Shown: positions 24,763-32,560, numbered from the stretch's first letter. The stretch is 44,620 nt of DNA from Candidatus Aadella gelida (GCA_030765205.1 JAVCDB010000010.1:1-44620); one strand, 5' to 3'. Program-made: numbers and translations. Notes: generated by a model from the sequence alone, not told the origin.

Positions 24763-25647
24763 ATGAAGAATTATATTGAAGAGTTCATATTTTTTTTAGA
24801 AGCCGAAAGAGCCGTTAGTCCGAATACCGTGCAGGCTTATACTCATGATCTCAAAACTTTTTTTTCATATATCGAAGAGAATAAAAAAGGTCTAAAGGGG
24901 CTTGCCCGGGAAGACATAGTAAAATTTCTTATGTTTCTTAAGGATAAGGACCTTTCGACAACAACCATTGCCAGGAATCTTGCAACCCTAAAGACCTTTG
25001 GAAAATTTCTTGTCGCGGAAAGGGTTCTGGAAGAAAATATAGCCGGGATGGTGGAAACACCAAAAACCTGGAAAAAGATACCGGAAGTGTTGAACAAAGA
25101 AGAAGTAGAGCTTTTGTTGGAGGCTCCTTCGGGCAGAAAACCCGCGGCTATTCGGGATAAAGCTATCTTGGAACTTATGTATGCATCCGGCTTGAGGGTG
25201 TCAGAGGTAAAGGATCTTAAAAAAAATAGCGTTAACCTGGAAGCGGAATTTGTTAAATGTTCCGGAAAAGGCGGGAAGGAAAGGATCGTGCCGATGGGCA
25301 GGGCTGCTAGAAAGGCCCTGGAAAAGTATTTGGATAATGTCCGGCCCAAACTTTCAGAGAAGACTCACGATAATCATCTTTTTCTTTCGAAACTAGGCCT
25401 TGGTCTTTCTCGGCAGAGCATTTGGAAGATGCTGAAAAAATATGCAAAAGCAGCGGGCATACTCAAACATATTACTCCGCATACATTGCGCCATTCGTTT
25501 GCAACACATTTATTAGAGGGAGGAGCTGAACTTTTAGGTGTCCAGGAGATGCTGGGGCATGCGGATATTTCTACGACACAGATATATACACATGTGAATA
25601 AAGACAGGTTGAGGAAAACGCATCAAAAGTTTCATCCCCGAGCGTAA
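24763..25647 (+). CDS. xerD: Tyrosine recombinase of XerC/XerD type
   Basis: This 294-residue integrase has an N-terminal SAM-like core-binding domain (about 3-90) and a catalytic domain with Arg145 (ASGLRVSEV), a Lys in SGKGGKERIVP, HTLRHSFATHLLEGGAELLGVQ (His240, Arg243), LGHADIS (His266) and nucleophile Tyr275 in TQIYTHVN. Length and sequence fit XerC/XerD, which resolve chromosome dimers at dif. I chose ATG 24763 since the upstream in-frame start lies in the hydrolase gene and adds no family sequence. Which of XerC or XerD it is cannot be fixed here. The second palindrome locus begins 40 bp after the stop. Confidence 0.88.
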   Translation: MKNYIEEFIFFLEAERAVSPNTVQAYTHDLKTFFSYIEENKKGLKGLAREDIVKFLMFLKDKDLSTTTIARNLATLKTFGKFLVAERVLEENIAGMVETPKTWKKIPEVLNKEEVELLLEAPSGRKPAAIRDKAILELMYASGLRVSEVKDLKKNSVNLEAEFVKCSGKGGKERIVPMGRAARKALEKYLDNVRPKLSEKTHDNHLFLSKLGLGLSRQSIWKMLKKYAKAAGILKHITPHTLRHSFATHLLEGGAELLGVQEMLGHADISTTQIYTHVNKDRLRKTHQKFHPRA

Positions 25648-25687
25648 ATAGTAGGGGTCATTAAGAACTGGTACTGTCACTAAGATT

Positions 25688-25804
25688 GTCACCCAACGGT
25701 GCGAGTATTACCCGCTCAAACAGTCCTCCCCCCACTGTTCCGCTTTGCGAAACAAAGCGACGGGGGTGCGGAACTCGCTGGCAATACTAACACCATTGGG
25801 TGAC
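25688..25804 (+). repeat. Palindromic element C (forward core, expanded hairpin)
   Basis: A 117 bp stem-loop. The arms GTCACCC... (25688-25709) and its complement (25783-25804) match at 19 of 22 positions. The core has the same GCTCAAACAGTCCTC and GGAACTCGC flanks as element A. The tiny central hairpin is replaced by a longer one made of a C-run/G-run stem plus CGCTTTG/CAAAGCG around CGAAA. Confidence 0.85.
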
Positions 25805-25886
25805 AAAGCTACGTTGCATTTAAGCGTTTTAAAATTATTGAAACACAAGCCGAACTTTGCGTTGTGCGATCGGCACAAACCGGGTC

Positions 25887-25975
25887 GTCACTCGACAGAA
25901 TGAGTGTTCGCAGCGAGTTTCGCAGTCCGAAGGACGAGGACTGTCTGAGCCGGAATACTCATTCTATCGAGTGAC
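25887..25975 (-). repeat. Palindromic element D (reverse core)
   Basis: An 89 bp stem-loop like element B. The 22 bp arms (25887-25908 with 25954-25975) pair with one C-A mismatch and one G-T wobble. The inner hairpin is GTCC-TTC-GGAC instead of GACC-TTC-GGTC (read in the core orientation), a compensating change. It ends 38 bp before the nucleotidyltransferase start and faces element C. The 82 bp between C and D show no gene or recognisable element. Confidence 0.85.
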
Positions 25976-26013
25976 GGAGTTGCTTTGAATTCAAGTTTTT
26001 ATTTCCGACGATT

Positions 26014-26763
26014 ATGAAAAACATTAAAAAGCTTATAGAGCAAATTCTGCCCGAGGCGGTTAGGGGGCTCATAACGGACGTTGGGAATATTGCTGACGAG
26101 TCGGGTGTCCGGGTGTTTCTGGTTGGCGGGATAGTTCGGGATCTTTTTTTGGGGAAGAGGAATCTGGATATTGATATTGCGGTCGAAGGGGATGCCATAA
26201 GATTTGCCGAAACGGTTAAATCGAAAATACCGGGTAAACTAACAGTATATAAAAAATTTGGAACAGCAACTCTCCTTTTAGGAGAAGGGGCAAGGATAGA
26301 TCTTGCCTGTACGAGGAAAGAGAGTTACAGTTCTGTCGCTGCCATGCCTGAAGTGAGACCGGGATCTATCGAAGAAGATCTATCTCGCAGAGATTTTACA
26401 ATTAATGCAATAGCAGTTAATATAAACAAGCAGGATTTTGGAAGTGTTGTTGATCTTTGCGGGGGGGAACAAGATATTAAAGCTGGGATAATCCGGGTTC
26501 TGCATGACAATAGTTTTATTGACGACCCTACAAGGATATTTAGGGCTGTAAAGTTTGAAAAAAGATTATCGTTTCATCTTGAAAAAAAGACAGAAAAGCT
26601 TATTCTTCAGGCAATAAAAATGGGCGTATTAGAGAAGATAGAAATGCGACGTATTAGTGCTGAAGAAGATCTTATTTCCAAAGAAGAAAAAGCCGAGTCT
26701 ATACTCTTGCGGTTGGATGAATGGGGGGTAACAAAAGATAATATTAAGGAAAGATTGATATGA
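26014..26763 (+). CDS. Short poly(A) polymerase / CCA nucleotidyltransferase head-domain protein
   Basis: This 249-residue protein has a class II nucleotidyltransferase head: FLVGGIVRDLFLGKRNLDIDIAVEG (the DxD metal motif), then FGTATLL, RIDLACTRKESY, EDLSRRDFTINAIAVN and the neck region DDPTRIFRAVKFEKRLSFHLEKKTEKLI. It stops after an R-I-S-A-E-E-D helix, about 150-200 residues shorter than usual CCA enzymes, so body and tail domains are absent. It may be a CCA-adding half, a poly(A) polymerase variant, or a specialised enzyme. The stop overlaps rbfA (ATGA). The palindromic element D lies just upstream. Confidence 0.82.
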   Translation: MKNIKKLIEQILPEAVRGLITDVGNIADESGVRVFLVGGIVRDLFLGKRNLDIDIAVEGDAIRFAETVKSKIPGKLTVYKKFGTATLLLGEGARIDLACTRKESYSSVAAMPEVRPGSIEEDLSRRDFTINAIAVNINKQDFGSVVDLCGGEQDIKAGIIRVLHDNSFIDDPTRIFRAVKFEKRLSFHLEKKTEKLILQAIKMGVLEKIEMRRISAEEDLISKEEKAESILLRLDEWGVTKDNIKERLI

Positions 26764-27110
26764 TCGATCGAATGGAAAGAGTCGCCGGACTTATTAAAAG
26801 AGAGATTTCTATTATTCTGCAGGATGAGGTTAACGATCCGGATATAGGACCTCTTACGATCACAAAGATTGACATTACCCGGGACATGAGGATGGCGAAG
26901 GTATATTATGTTTTCTTTGACGAGGATCCAGTGAAAAGGAAAAATGGATCCAGCGCTCTTAAGAGGGCTTCGAAATTTGTTAGAGGTGAGATAGCGAAAC
27001 GACTTTCAATGAAATATACTCCGGAAATCTCATTTAGAGAAGATGTCTCGAAAAGAAAAGAAGACTCTATTGATGATATTTTTAAAAAAATAGAAGAAGA
27101 ACGGACTTAA
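26760..27110 (+). CDS. rbfA: Ribosome-binding factor A
   Basis: This 116-residue KH-like protein assists 30S maturation. DRMERVAGLIKREISIILQDEVNDPDIGPLTITKIDITRDMRMAKVYYVFF matches RbfA. The family often continues with an ALKRASKFVRGEIAKRLSMKYTPEISFREDVS segment, present here. It heads the common rbfA-nrnA-truB-ribF order, with a 4-base overlap from the nucleotidyltransferase instead of infB. Confidence 0.95.
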   Translation: MIDRMERVAGLIKREISIILQDEVNDPDIGPLTITKIDITRDMRMAKVYYVFFDEDPVKRKNGSSALKRASKFVRGEIAKRLSMKYTPEISFREDVSKRKEDSIDDIFKKIEEERT

Positions 27111-27129
27111 CCTAACAGAAAGGGATACT

Positions 27130-28116
27130 GTGGATATTGAAAACATAAGAAAGATAGCGAAGGTACTTAATTCTCGTGACAACTTCTTAATAACTGCTCA
27201 TGTCAATCCCGAAGGGGATTCTATTGGCAGTCAGCTGGCCTTGTATCACATATTAAAACGAATAGGTAAGAACGTTATGATAGTGAATCAAGATCCTGTC
27301 CCCAACAACCTAAAATTTCTGCCCGGAGCGGACATAATAAGCCGGAACATTCCCGAGGGGATAGAGGATACAATAGTGATAATGCTGGATTGTCCTGTCC
27401 GGGAAAGGACAGGGAAAGTGAATAGGGCTCTTAACGAAGATCAGTTTGTAGTCAATATAGACCATCATGTGAGCAATGAGTTCTTTGGTGATCTTAATTG
27501 GGTCAATAAAGATGCCAGTTCGGCGGGAGAGATGATCTATCACTTGTCCTGCGAAATGAAAATTGGCATCGACAAGCCTCTGGCGATGAATATATACGCG
27601 GCAATAGTAACAGACACGGGTATGTTTAATTATGATAATACTTCCTCAGAAACACATATGATAGCAGGGGAGCTTCTGAAAGCAGGAGTGCCGGCTGGGA
27701 GTATGTACAACAATCTGTACGAGCAACGTTCTCCTGAAGAAATAATAATGTTGGGAAAAGTCCTCAGCACTTTAACTCTAGTGCCGGGAGAAGATATTGC
27801 ATATATGGTTCTCACAAAAGATATGTGCGGTGAAGAAAGAGGAGCTTCTATACCCACTGACGGGTTTATTAATTTTGCAAGATCTGTTAAAGGTGTTGAG
27901 GTTGCTGTTTTTTTTAGAGAAGGCGAAGAGGACATAAAAAAGATCAATGTTAGTTTTCGGTCATCAGAAAAGGTGAATGTTAACCAAATAGCTTCCCGTT
28001 TTGGAGGAGGAGGTCATGCCAAAGCTGCAGGATGCGTGCTTCTTACCGGTCTAGAACAGGCCAAACGAGAGATACTTGAAGCCGTTAGAAAGGCTATGAA
28101 TGAGGCGGATAGGTGA
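27130..28116 (+). CDS. nrnA: DHH/DHHA1 phosphoesterase (NrnA-type)
   Basis: This 328-residue protein degrades short oligoribonucleotides and can dephosphorylate pAp. It has TAHVNPEGDSIGSQLAL (metal site), IVIMLDCPVRERTG, VVNIDHHVSN (the DHH motif), VTDTGMFNYDNTSSET and the C-terminal RFGGGGHAKAAGC of DHHA1. The start is GTG at 27130 with AAGGGA just upstream. truB follows after 7 bp. Confidence 0.94.
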   Translation: MDIENIRKIAKVLNSRDNFLITAHVNPEGDSIGSQLALYHILKRIGKNVMIVNQDPVPNNLKFLPGADIISRNIPEGIEDTIVIMLDCPVRERTGKVNRALNEDQFVVNIDHHVSNEFFGDLNWVNKDASSAGEMIYHLSCEMKIGIDKPLAMNIYAAIVTDTGMFNYDNTSSETHMIAGELLKAGVPAGSMYNNLYEQRSPEEIIMLGKVLSTLTLVPGEDIAYMVLTKDMCGEERGASIPTDGFINFARSVKGVEVAVFFREGEEDIKKINVSFRSSEKVNVNQIASRFGGGGHAKAAGCVLLTGLEQAKREILEAVRKAMNEADR

Positions 28117-28123
28117 AAACTAA

Positions 28124-28807
28124 ATGGATGATATAAACGGGATACTGATTGTAGACAAAGACAAAGAGATGACCAGTCATGATGTCGTCCATTATATCAG
28201 AAAGAAGTTTTCCGTGAGGAAAGTAGGTCATGCAGGCACTTTGGACCCTAATGCTACGGGGGTGCTTGTTCTTCTTTTGGGAAAATATACCAAAATGTCA
28301 GAGACCTTTACGGGTGAAGAAAAAGAATACATAGCTACCGTCCGGCTGGGACAAAGGACAGATAGCGGTGACTGTGAAGGTGAGATAATAGAGGAGAGAG
28401 AGATATTTGCGACACAGGAGGAGATAAGAGAAGAATTGATGTCTTTCAAGGGGGAGACTGACCAGATCCCCCCAATGGTGTCAGCTAAAAAGATAAAAGG
28501 GAAAAGGTTATATACTTTGGCGCGAAAAGGCATTGAGATTGAAAGAAAACCGAATAAAATATTTATCAGGGAGATAGAAGCGGAAAAGATAGATATCCCA
28601 TTCATGTATATAAAGGTCACTTGTAGCAAGGGAACGTATATTCGTCAAATTGCCGATGACTTGGGTAAAAAGCTCGGATGCGGCGGACATTTAACCGAAC
28701 TCAGAAGAACCAGATCAGGAGATTTTTCGATAGACAAAGCCTTGTCCCTAGCATGTATAGCGAAAATGAATATTAAGGATCTAGATGAAAATCTTATACG
28801 GATATAA
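28124..28807 (+). CDS. truB: tRNA pseudouridine(55) synthase
   Basis: This 227-residue enzyme makes pseudouridine 55 in the T loop of tRNAs. GILIVDKDKEMTSHDVVHYIRKKFSVRKVGHAGTLDPNATGVLVLLLG holds the catalytic Asp41 (GTLDP), and later come EYIATVRLGQRTDSGDCEG, QIPPMVSAKKIKGKRLYTLAR and CSKGTYIRQIADDLG. It is shorter than Escherichia coli TruB, lacking a full PUA tail, as in many bacteria. It overlaps ribF by 23 bases. Confidence 0.95.
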   Translation: MDDINGILIVDKDKEMTSHDVVHYIRKKFSVRKVGHAGTLDPNATGVLVLLLGKYTKMSETFTGEEKEYIATVRLGQRTDSGDCEGEIIEEREIFATQEEIREELMSFKGETDQIPPMVSAKKIKGKRLYTLARKGIEIERKPNKIFIREIEAEKIDIPFMYIKVTCSKGTYIRQIADDLGKKLGCGGHLTELRRTRSGDFSIDKALSLACIAKMNIKDLDENLIRI

Positions 28808-29762
28808 GAATGCCGAGAAGAATTTAGCCAAACCGGTTTTGGCTATCGGTATATTTGACGGTATTCACCTAGGGCATAAGCGTGTTATAAAACGGCTTCT
28901 GAACGATTCCTCTCCTGGGAGCGATAAAGTGGTGGTGACCTTTGACCCTCATCCTCGTACTATTCTTTTCCCTAAAAGGGTGCCCCCCAGAATAATGTCT
29001 CTGGAACACAGGTTATCGATATTAGAAAAAATGGGAGTTGACGCGGTAATAGTCATACGTTTCACTGAATTTATCGCGAAAATGAGTCCCGAAGATTTTG
29101 TTAAAAAGATTTTAAAGGGTATTGGGTCCGAAAAAGTGTATATCGGTAGTAATTTCATGTTCGGACATGAACGTGGCGGGGATTCAAAACATTTTGTGCA
29201 GCTTGGGAAAAAACATGGAATAATCGTAAAAGAAGTTTCTCCCGTTAAAAACGGCAGAAAGATAATTAGCAGTACTTGGTTAAGAGACCTTATATCTTCT
29301 GGAAAGATAAAAAAGGCCGAAAAACTTTTGAGGCGCCCCGTATCGGTTTTAGGAACTGTAGTTAAGGGAGATCAAAGAGGGCGAGAGCTAGGCATTCCCA
29401 CAGCAAACATTGATCCGCATCACGAAATTATCCCTCCTCCGGGTGTTTACGCAGTTATAGCTTGTTTTGACGGGTTATTGAGCAAGGGGGTGCTAAATAT
29501 TGGGTTTAAGCCCACTTTTTATGGTCGGCAAATAAGAAGAAGGAAAGAACCTCAAATAGAGGTAAATATCCCCGGATATGACGGTGATCTTTATGGAAAG
29601 AACATGGAGATTTTTTTCATAAAGAAAATAAGAAGCGAAAAAAAATTTAGGAATGGGGATGCTCTTAAAAAACGGATTAAAAAAGACATTGAGATCGCAA
29701 CGGAAATCCTGTCTAATAACGATGGGGTTAAAAAGATAGTGATCTATAACCCTTGTCTGTAG
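28785..29762 (+). CDS. ribF: Bifunctional riboflavin kinase / FAD synthetase
   Basis: This 325-residue protein turns riboflavin into FMN and FAD. The N-terminal adenylyltransferase has AIGIFDGIHLGHKRVIKRLL, VTFDPHPR and ISSTWLRDLISSGKI. The C-terminal kinase has GDQRGRELGIPTANIDPHHEIIPPPGVYA and VNIGFKPTF-like VLNIGFKPTFYGR. FMN it produces would be the ligand of the riboswitch at 17760. AAGGAT lies 5 bases upstream of its start, inside truB. Confidence 0.95.
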   Translation: MKILYGYKNAEKNLAKPVLAIGIFDGIHLGHKRVIKRLLNDSSPGSDKVVVTFDPHPRTILFPKRVPPRIMSLEHRLSILEKMGVDAVIVIRFTEFIAKMSPEDFVKKILKGIGSEKVYIGSNFMFGHERGGDSKHFVQLGKKHGIIVKEVSPVKNGRKIISSTWLRDLISSGKIKKAEKLLRRPVSVLGTVVKGDQRGRELGIPTANIDPHHEIIPPPGVYAVIACFDGLLSKGVLNIGFKPTFYGRQIRRRKEPQIEVNIPGYDGDLYGKNMEIFFIKKIRSEKKFRNGDALKKRIKKDIEIATEILSNNDGVKKIVIYNPCL

Positions 29763-29811
29763 AGGGTTTTAGAGATGCTTTTGCATTCCGTTATTTATAT
29801 AGTGCTAGAAT

Positions 29812-29840
29812 TTGACTTTTGCCATTTATTATGTTATATT
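29812..29840 (+). promoter_or_regulatory. Candidate promoter for second TIGR04073 gene
   Basis: TTGACT at 29812-29817 and TATATT at 29835-29840 with a 17 bp spacer, 23 bp before the start codon of the secreted protein gene at 29864. Confidence 0.7.
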
Positions 29841-29863
29841 TCAGAAAATGAAAGGGGGGTAAT

Positions 29864-30208
29864 ATGAAGAAGTTTATCACAGTTTTATTTGTGATCACGC
29901 TAGTATTGTCATTTTCAGGTTCAGTTTTTGCCGAAGATATGCCAGAGGGAAAGGCTTATCCTGCGGGACCTATTCAGAAAGCCGAAAGAGGGTTTATGAA
30001 CGCTGTTTTCGGATGGACTGAAATACCTAAAAGGATAGTGGACAAGACAAGAGAAACTAATCCGATAAAAGGTGTATTTTTAGGTCTATTCCAGGGTACA
30101 TGTAAGGCGTTCGCAAGAACGGTTTCAGGCGCAGCGGAACTAGTAACATTTCCTATAGGTGGGTATGATAAACCCGCCGTTTTACCGGATATGCCTGCTG
30201 CAAAATAG
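29864..30208 (+). CDS. TIGR04073-type exosortase-associated secreted protein, copy 2
   Basis: This 114-residue protein has a signal peptide (about 1-23, cleaved after FA). The family core is IQKAERGFMNAVFGWTEIPKRIVDKTRETNPIKGVFLGLFQGTCKAFARTVSGAAELVTFPIGGYDKPAVL. It is clearly related to the copy at 22780 in the pattern of G-E-I-P-K and V-TFPI. Unlike that copy it has its own promoter and a strong terminator, so it is an independent transcript, perhaps abundant. Function is unknown; TIGR04073 proteins are typical of genomes with exosortase. AAAGGGGGG precedes the start. Confidence 0.82.
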   Translation: MKKFITVLFVITLVLSFSGSVFAEDMPEGKAYPAGPIQKAERGFMNAVFGWTEIPKRIVDKTRETNPIKGVFLGLFQGTCKAFARTVSGAAELVTFPIGGYDKPAVLPDMPAAK

Positions 30209-30242
30209 GTCAAAGCAAGGGAAGTATATCATTTACGGTTTT

Positions 30243-30290
30243 AAAGAAAAACGAGCGGTTCTCAAGAGAACACGCTCGTTTTTCTTTGAG
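30243..30290 (+). terminator. Strong rho-independent terminator
   Basis: A perfect 15 bp stem AAAGAAAAACGAGCG (30243-30257) with its complement at 30273-30287, extended by an inner GTTCTC/GAGAAC. The T-run of the stem's 3' strand allows termination; the A-run of the other strand makes it bidirectional in form. It ends the second TIGR04073 transcript. Confidence 0.9.
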
Positions 30291-30314
30291 GTAGGTGTAT
30301 AATAGTCATAAGGC

Positions 30315-30343
30315 TTGACGTAGGCCTTTTTGAGTGTTATACT
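30315..30343 (+). promoter_or_regulatory. Promoter for the PilZ gene
   Basis: TTGACG at 30315-30320 and TATACT at 30338-30343 with a 17 bp spacer, 22 bp before the PilZ start codon. The leader would be very short, carrying just the TTGGAGAAA ribosome site. Confidence 0.8.
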
Positions 30344-30365
30344 TCTGCCCGTTGGAGAAAAACAC

Positions 30366-30731
30366 ATGAAACTTAAGTTGCCGGAAAGAAGACAGTTTGT
30401 CAGAATAGAGACTCCTCTTGATGTTGAGATAGAAGGAAAAGATGATGAATGGACAGCTATAACTAGAAATATTTCTCCTGTAGGGCTGGGAATAGAATCT
30501 CCGAGAGAGATAACGGAGAAAGAGGTAAAACTTGTTCTTCATCTGCCAATGGATGAGGATAAAATTAAGCTCCAAGGAAGGGTGATTTGGCACACTAGAA
30601 CAAGCCTGGAAGACAACGCGCCGTATAGCGCGGGAATAGAGATATTCGAGATTGAAGAGAGAAAAAAGACCCTTTTTCTAAAGTTTCTGTGTGATCTTTT
30701 ATACGATTCTGCTTATGAGGGCCGTACCTAA
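30366..30731 (+). CDS. PilZ domain protein
   Basis: This 121-residue protein is a single PilZ domain that may bind cyclic di-GMP. The RxxxR-type motif is ERRQFVR near residue 7-13, and NISPVGLGIES matches the D/NxSxxG motif. WHTRTSLEDNAPYSAGIEIFEIEE is the rest of the barrel. I chose the ATG at 30366 because of GGAGAAA just upstream and since the leader promoter ends there; upstream in-frame starts lie in the promoter. Function, such as control of motility or exopolysaccharide, is inferred from the family. Confidence 0.88.
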   Translation: MKLKLPERRQFVRIETPLDVEIEGKDDEWTAITRNISPVGLGIESPREITEKEVKLVLHLPMDEDKIKLQGRVIWHTRTSLEDNAPYSAGIEIFEIEERKKTLFLKFLCDLLYDSAYEGRT

Positions 30732-30748
30732 TTTCCCGGAGGTGTATT

Positions 30749-31138
30749 TTGAGGATTATTAATTTTTTAACAGTGATTGCGATTATGGCGGTTATATGCA
30801 GCGGCTGTGCTGAAGTGGATGTCCCGCGCACTTCTGACCTTTTTGAGGATCCATTAGGCAAGGGGTCGGTAAAAATAGGCATGACTCAGGATCAGGTTAT
30901 ATCGATCTATGGCGTTGCCGATACGAAACGCACCGTTGTTTCGGGTGAATGGAATGGGAAAAGAGAAGAATGGTTCTATGAGGCCAGATATTCGGCGCTG
31001 CCCGTAAATGCAGGATACTTGGCAAAGGACATATATTTATATTTTGACGGGAAAAATCTAACAAATATCAGTGGAAGTCTTATGGGAAAAGATCCTGCTT
31101 CCGGGCTGGAGAAAGAGACTGACGGTTTCATCAAATGA
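30749..31138 (+). CDS. Small lipoprotein with BamE/SmpA-like core
   Basis: This 129-residue protein has a lipoprotein signal ending CSGC (Cys20). A short domain follows that begins KIGMTQDQVISIYGVADTKRTVVSGEWNGKREEWFYEAR. The G-M-T-x-x-Q-V-x-x-x-x-G-x-P-like pattern and following strand are typical of the BamE/SmpA fold (outer membrane assembly), but it is not a certain assignment. Start is TTG at 30749 after a good GGAGGTG ribosome site. Confidence 0.78.
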   Translation: MRIINFLTVIAIMAVICSGCAEVDVPRTSDLFEDPLGKGSVKIGMTQDQVISIYGVADTKRTVVSGEWNGKREEWFYEARYSALPVNAGYLAKDIYLYFDGKNLTNISGSLMGKDPASGLEKETDGFIK

Positions 31139-31169
31139 TCCCGAAAAATTTTAATGTTGAGGAGAAAGA

Positions 31170-31523
31170 ATGCTACGCATCTTATGTAAGTCAAAGATTT
31201 CCAATGCTGTAATTACTGCCAAGGAGTTAGGGTATAATGGGAGTATTGGTTTAGATAAAAATATTATCGAAGCTACGGATATTCTGCCCGGAGAACAGGT
31301 GCAAGTCCTTAATGCAAATAACGGAGAAAGATTTACGACGTACGTTATAGAAGAAAAGGCGGATTCCGGGAAAATAGTTCTTTATGGGCCGGCCGCGAGA
31401 AAAGGCGAGCCTGGGGACGAACTTGTGATCTTGTCATATGGTTTGATGGAGACCAAGGAAAGCCATAATTTCAATATGAGAGTAGTAACTTTGGGCAAAA
31501 ACAACCAATGTAAGAATAAATAA
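31170..31523 (+). CDS. panD: Aspartate 1-decarboxylase
   Basis: This 117-residue pyruvoyl enzyme makes beta-alanine for pantothenate. The self-cleavage site is Gly24-Ser25 in YNGSIGLDKNII; Ser25 becomes the pyruvoyl group. LRILCKSKISNAVITAKELGYNGSI, IDATDILPGEQV-like EATDILPGEQVQVLNANNGERFTTYVI and GPAARKGEPGDELVILSY match the family. With panB (5159) and coaX (14668) it supplies CoA precursors. def starts 2 bp downstream. Confidence 0.96.
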   Translation: MLRILCKSKISNAVITAKELGYNGSIGLDKNIIEATDILPGEQVQVLNANNGERFTTYVIEEKADSGKIVLYGPAARKGEPGDELVILSYGLMETKESHNFNMRVVTLGKNNQCKNK

Positions 31524-31525
31524 AA

Positions 31526-32047
31526 GTGGGACAATTAGAGCTAAAAACATACCCTGATCCGTGCCTGCGGATCAGAACCAAAACAGTAGAAAAATTTAAT
31601 TCTGACATAGCAGAAACTCTGCGTGCCATGGCCTCGTTGATGCATGAAAGCCACGGAATAGGATTAGCCGCCACTCAGGTGGGGCTGGGTCTTAGTATCC
31701 TCGTTATTGATCCGGGAGACGGATTGATTAATATGATCAATCCTGAGATATTGGATCGCTCCAAGGAGAAAACCTATCTGGAGGAAGGCTGCTTGTCTCT
31801 TCCCGGGTTGACGGTGAACGTTAAACGTTCAAAGACAGTCAAGATCCGGGCGTGTGACGAAAACGGAAATTTTTTCGTTAAAACCTTTGACGATCTCGGA
31901 GCAAAAGCCGTGCAGCATGAGATGGATCACTTGAAGGGCATACTTATTATGGATTATTTGAATCCGATAATGCGTTTTGTAGCCGGACGAAAAATAATTA
32001 GCGGCAGGAATGCAAAAAAAACTTGTGAGGTTACTTGTAATGAATGA
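31526..32047 (+). CDS. def: Peptide deformylase
   Basis: This 173-residue metalloenzyme removes formyl groups from nascent proteins. It carries motif 1 GIGLAATQVG (44-53), motif 2 EGCLSLPG with metal ligand Cys89, and motif 3 QHEMDHLKG with His131, Glu132 and His135. The start is GTG at 31526; no clear ribosome site is visible, which suggests coupling to panD. It overlaps yqeY by 8 bases. Confidence 0.96.
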   Translation: MGQLELKTYPDPCLRIRTKTVEKFNSDIAETLRAMASLMHESHGIGLAATQVGLGLSILVIDPGDGLINMINPEILDRSKEKTYLEEGCLSLPGLTVNVKRSKTVKIRACDENGNFFVKTFDDLGAKAVQHEMDHLKGILIMDYLNPIMRFVAGRKIISGRNAKKTCEVTCNE

Positions 32048-32483
32048 AAAAATAATAACGACAGAAATCAATGCCGCGCTTAAGTCCGGGGACAAAGTAA
32101 AAGTCTCGGTATTTAGAATGCTATTAAGCGATGTGAAGAACTTAAGGATAGAGAAAAGGGTAAAGGAACTTGATGAAAAAGACACCCTTACAGCGATGAA
32201 AAAGATGGTAAAAAGATATAAAGACTCCATCGAACAATTCAAACAGGCCGGACGCGATGACCTTGTAGAGAAGGAAACAGGAGAACTAGATGTATTGCTT
32301 GCGTACATGCCCAAAGAAATGAGTGAAGATGAGATCAAACGTATAGTTGACGAGGCGATAGATGAAGTGGGCGCTAAAACTATGGCGGATATGGGAAGTG
32401 TTATGAAGATAATTCAAGAAAGGACTTCCGGCAGGGCGGACGGCAAAATTGTCAGTCAAATGGTCAAGGATAAATTGATCTAA
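32040..32483 (+). CDS. GatB/YqeY domain protein
   Basis: This 147-residue protein is YqeY-like, a small helical protein resembling the tail of GatB, the Asp/Glu-tRNA amidotransferase subunit. VSVFRMLLSDVKNLRIEKR, LDEKDTLTAMKKMVKRYKDSIEQFKQAGRDDLVEKE, DVLLAYMPKEMS and GSVMKIIQERTSGRADGKIVSQMV are family motifs. The GTGAGG ribosome site fits ATG 32040 rather than 32010. It may have some tRNA-related role. Confidence 0.93.
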   Translation: MNEKIITTEINAALKSGDKVKVSVFRMLLSDVKNLRIEKRVKELDEKDTLTAMKKMVKRYKDSIEQFKQAGRDDLVEKETGELDVLLAYMPKEMSEDEIKRIVDEAIDEVGAKTMADMGSVMKIIQERTSGRADGKIVSQMVKDKLI

Positions 32484-32501
32484 AAAAAAGGAAAAGAATA
32501 A

Positions 32502-32550
32502 AACGACGGGAGGACCACTGAAATATTTTTCATGACCTCTCGTTCTTTTT
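32502..32550 (+). terminator. Imperfect terminator-like hairpin
   Basis: Between yqeY and the CNNM gene, AACGA...GAGG...TGAAA (32502-32523) pairs with TTTCA...CCTC-TCGTT (32527-32544) with some bulges, followed by five T residues. It could end the panD-def-yqeY transcript. Confidence 0.4.
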
Positions 32551-32560
32551 ATGATGTAAC

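Noticed and set aside
24763-25804. Xer recombinase acting on the neighbouring palindromes
   Set aside because: The recombinase looks like the housekeeping XerC/D type, the palindromes lack a recognisable dif-like 11-6-11 site, and the same family also occurs at 9.2 kb without a recombinase.
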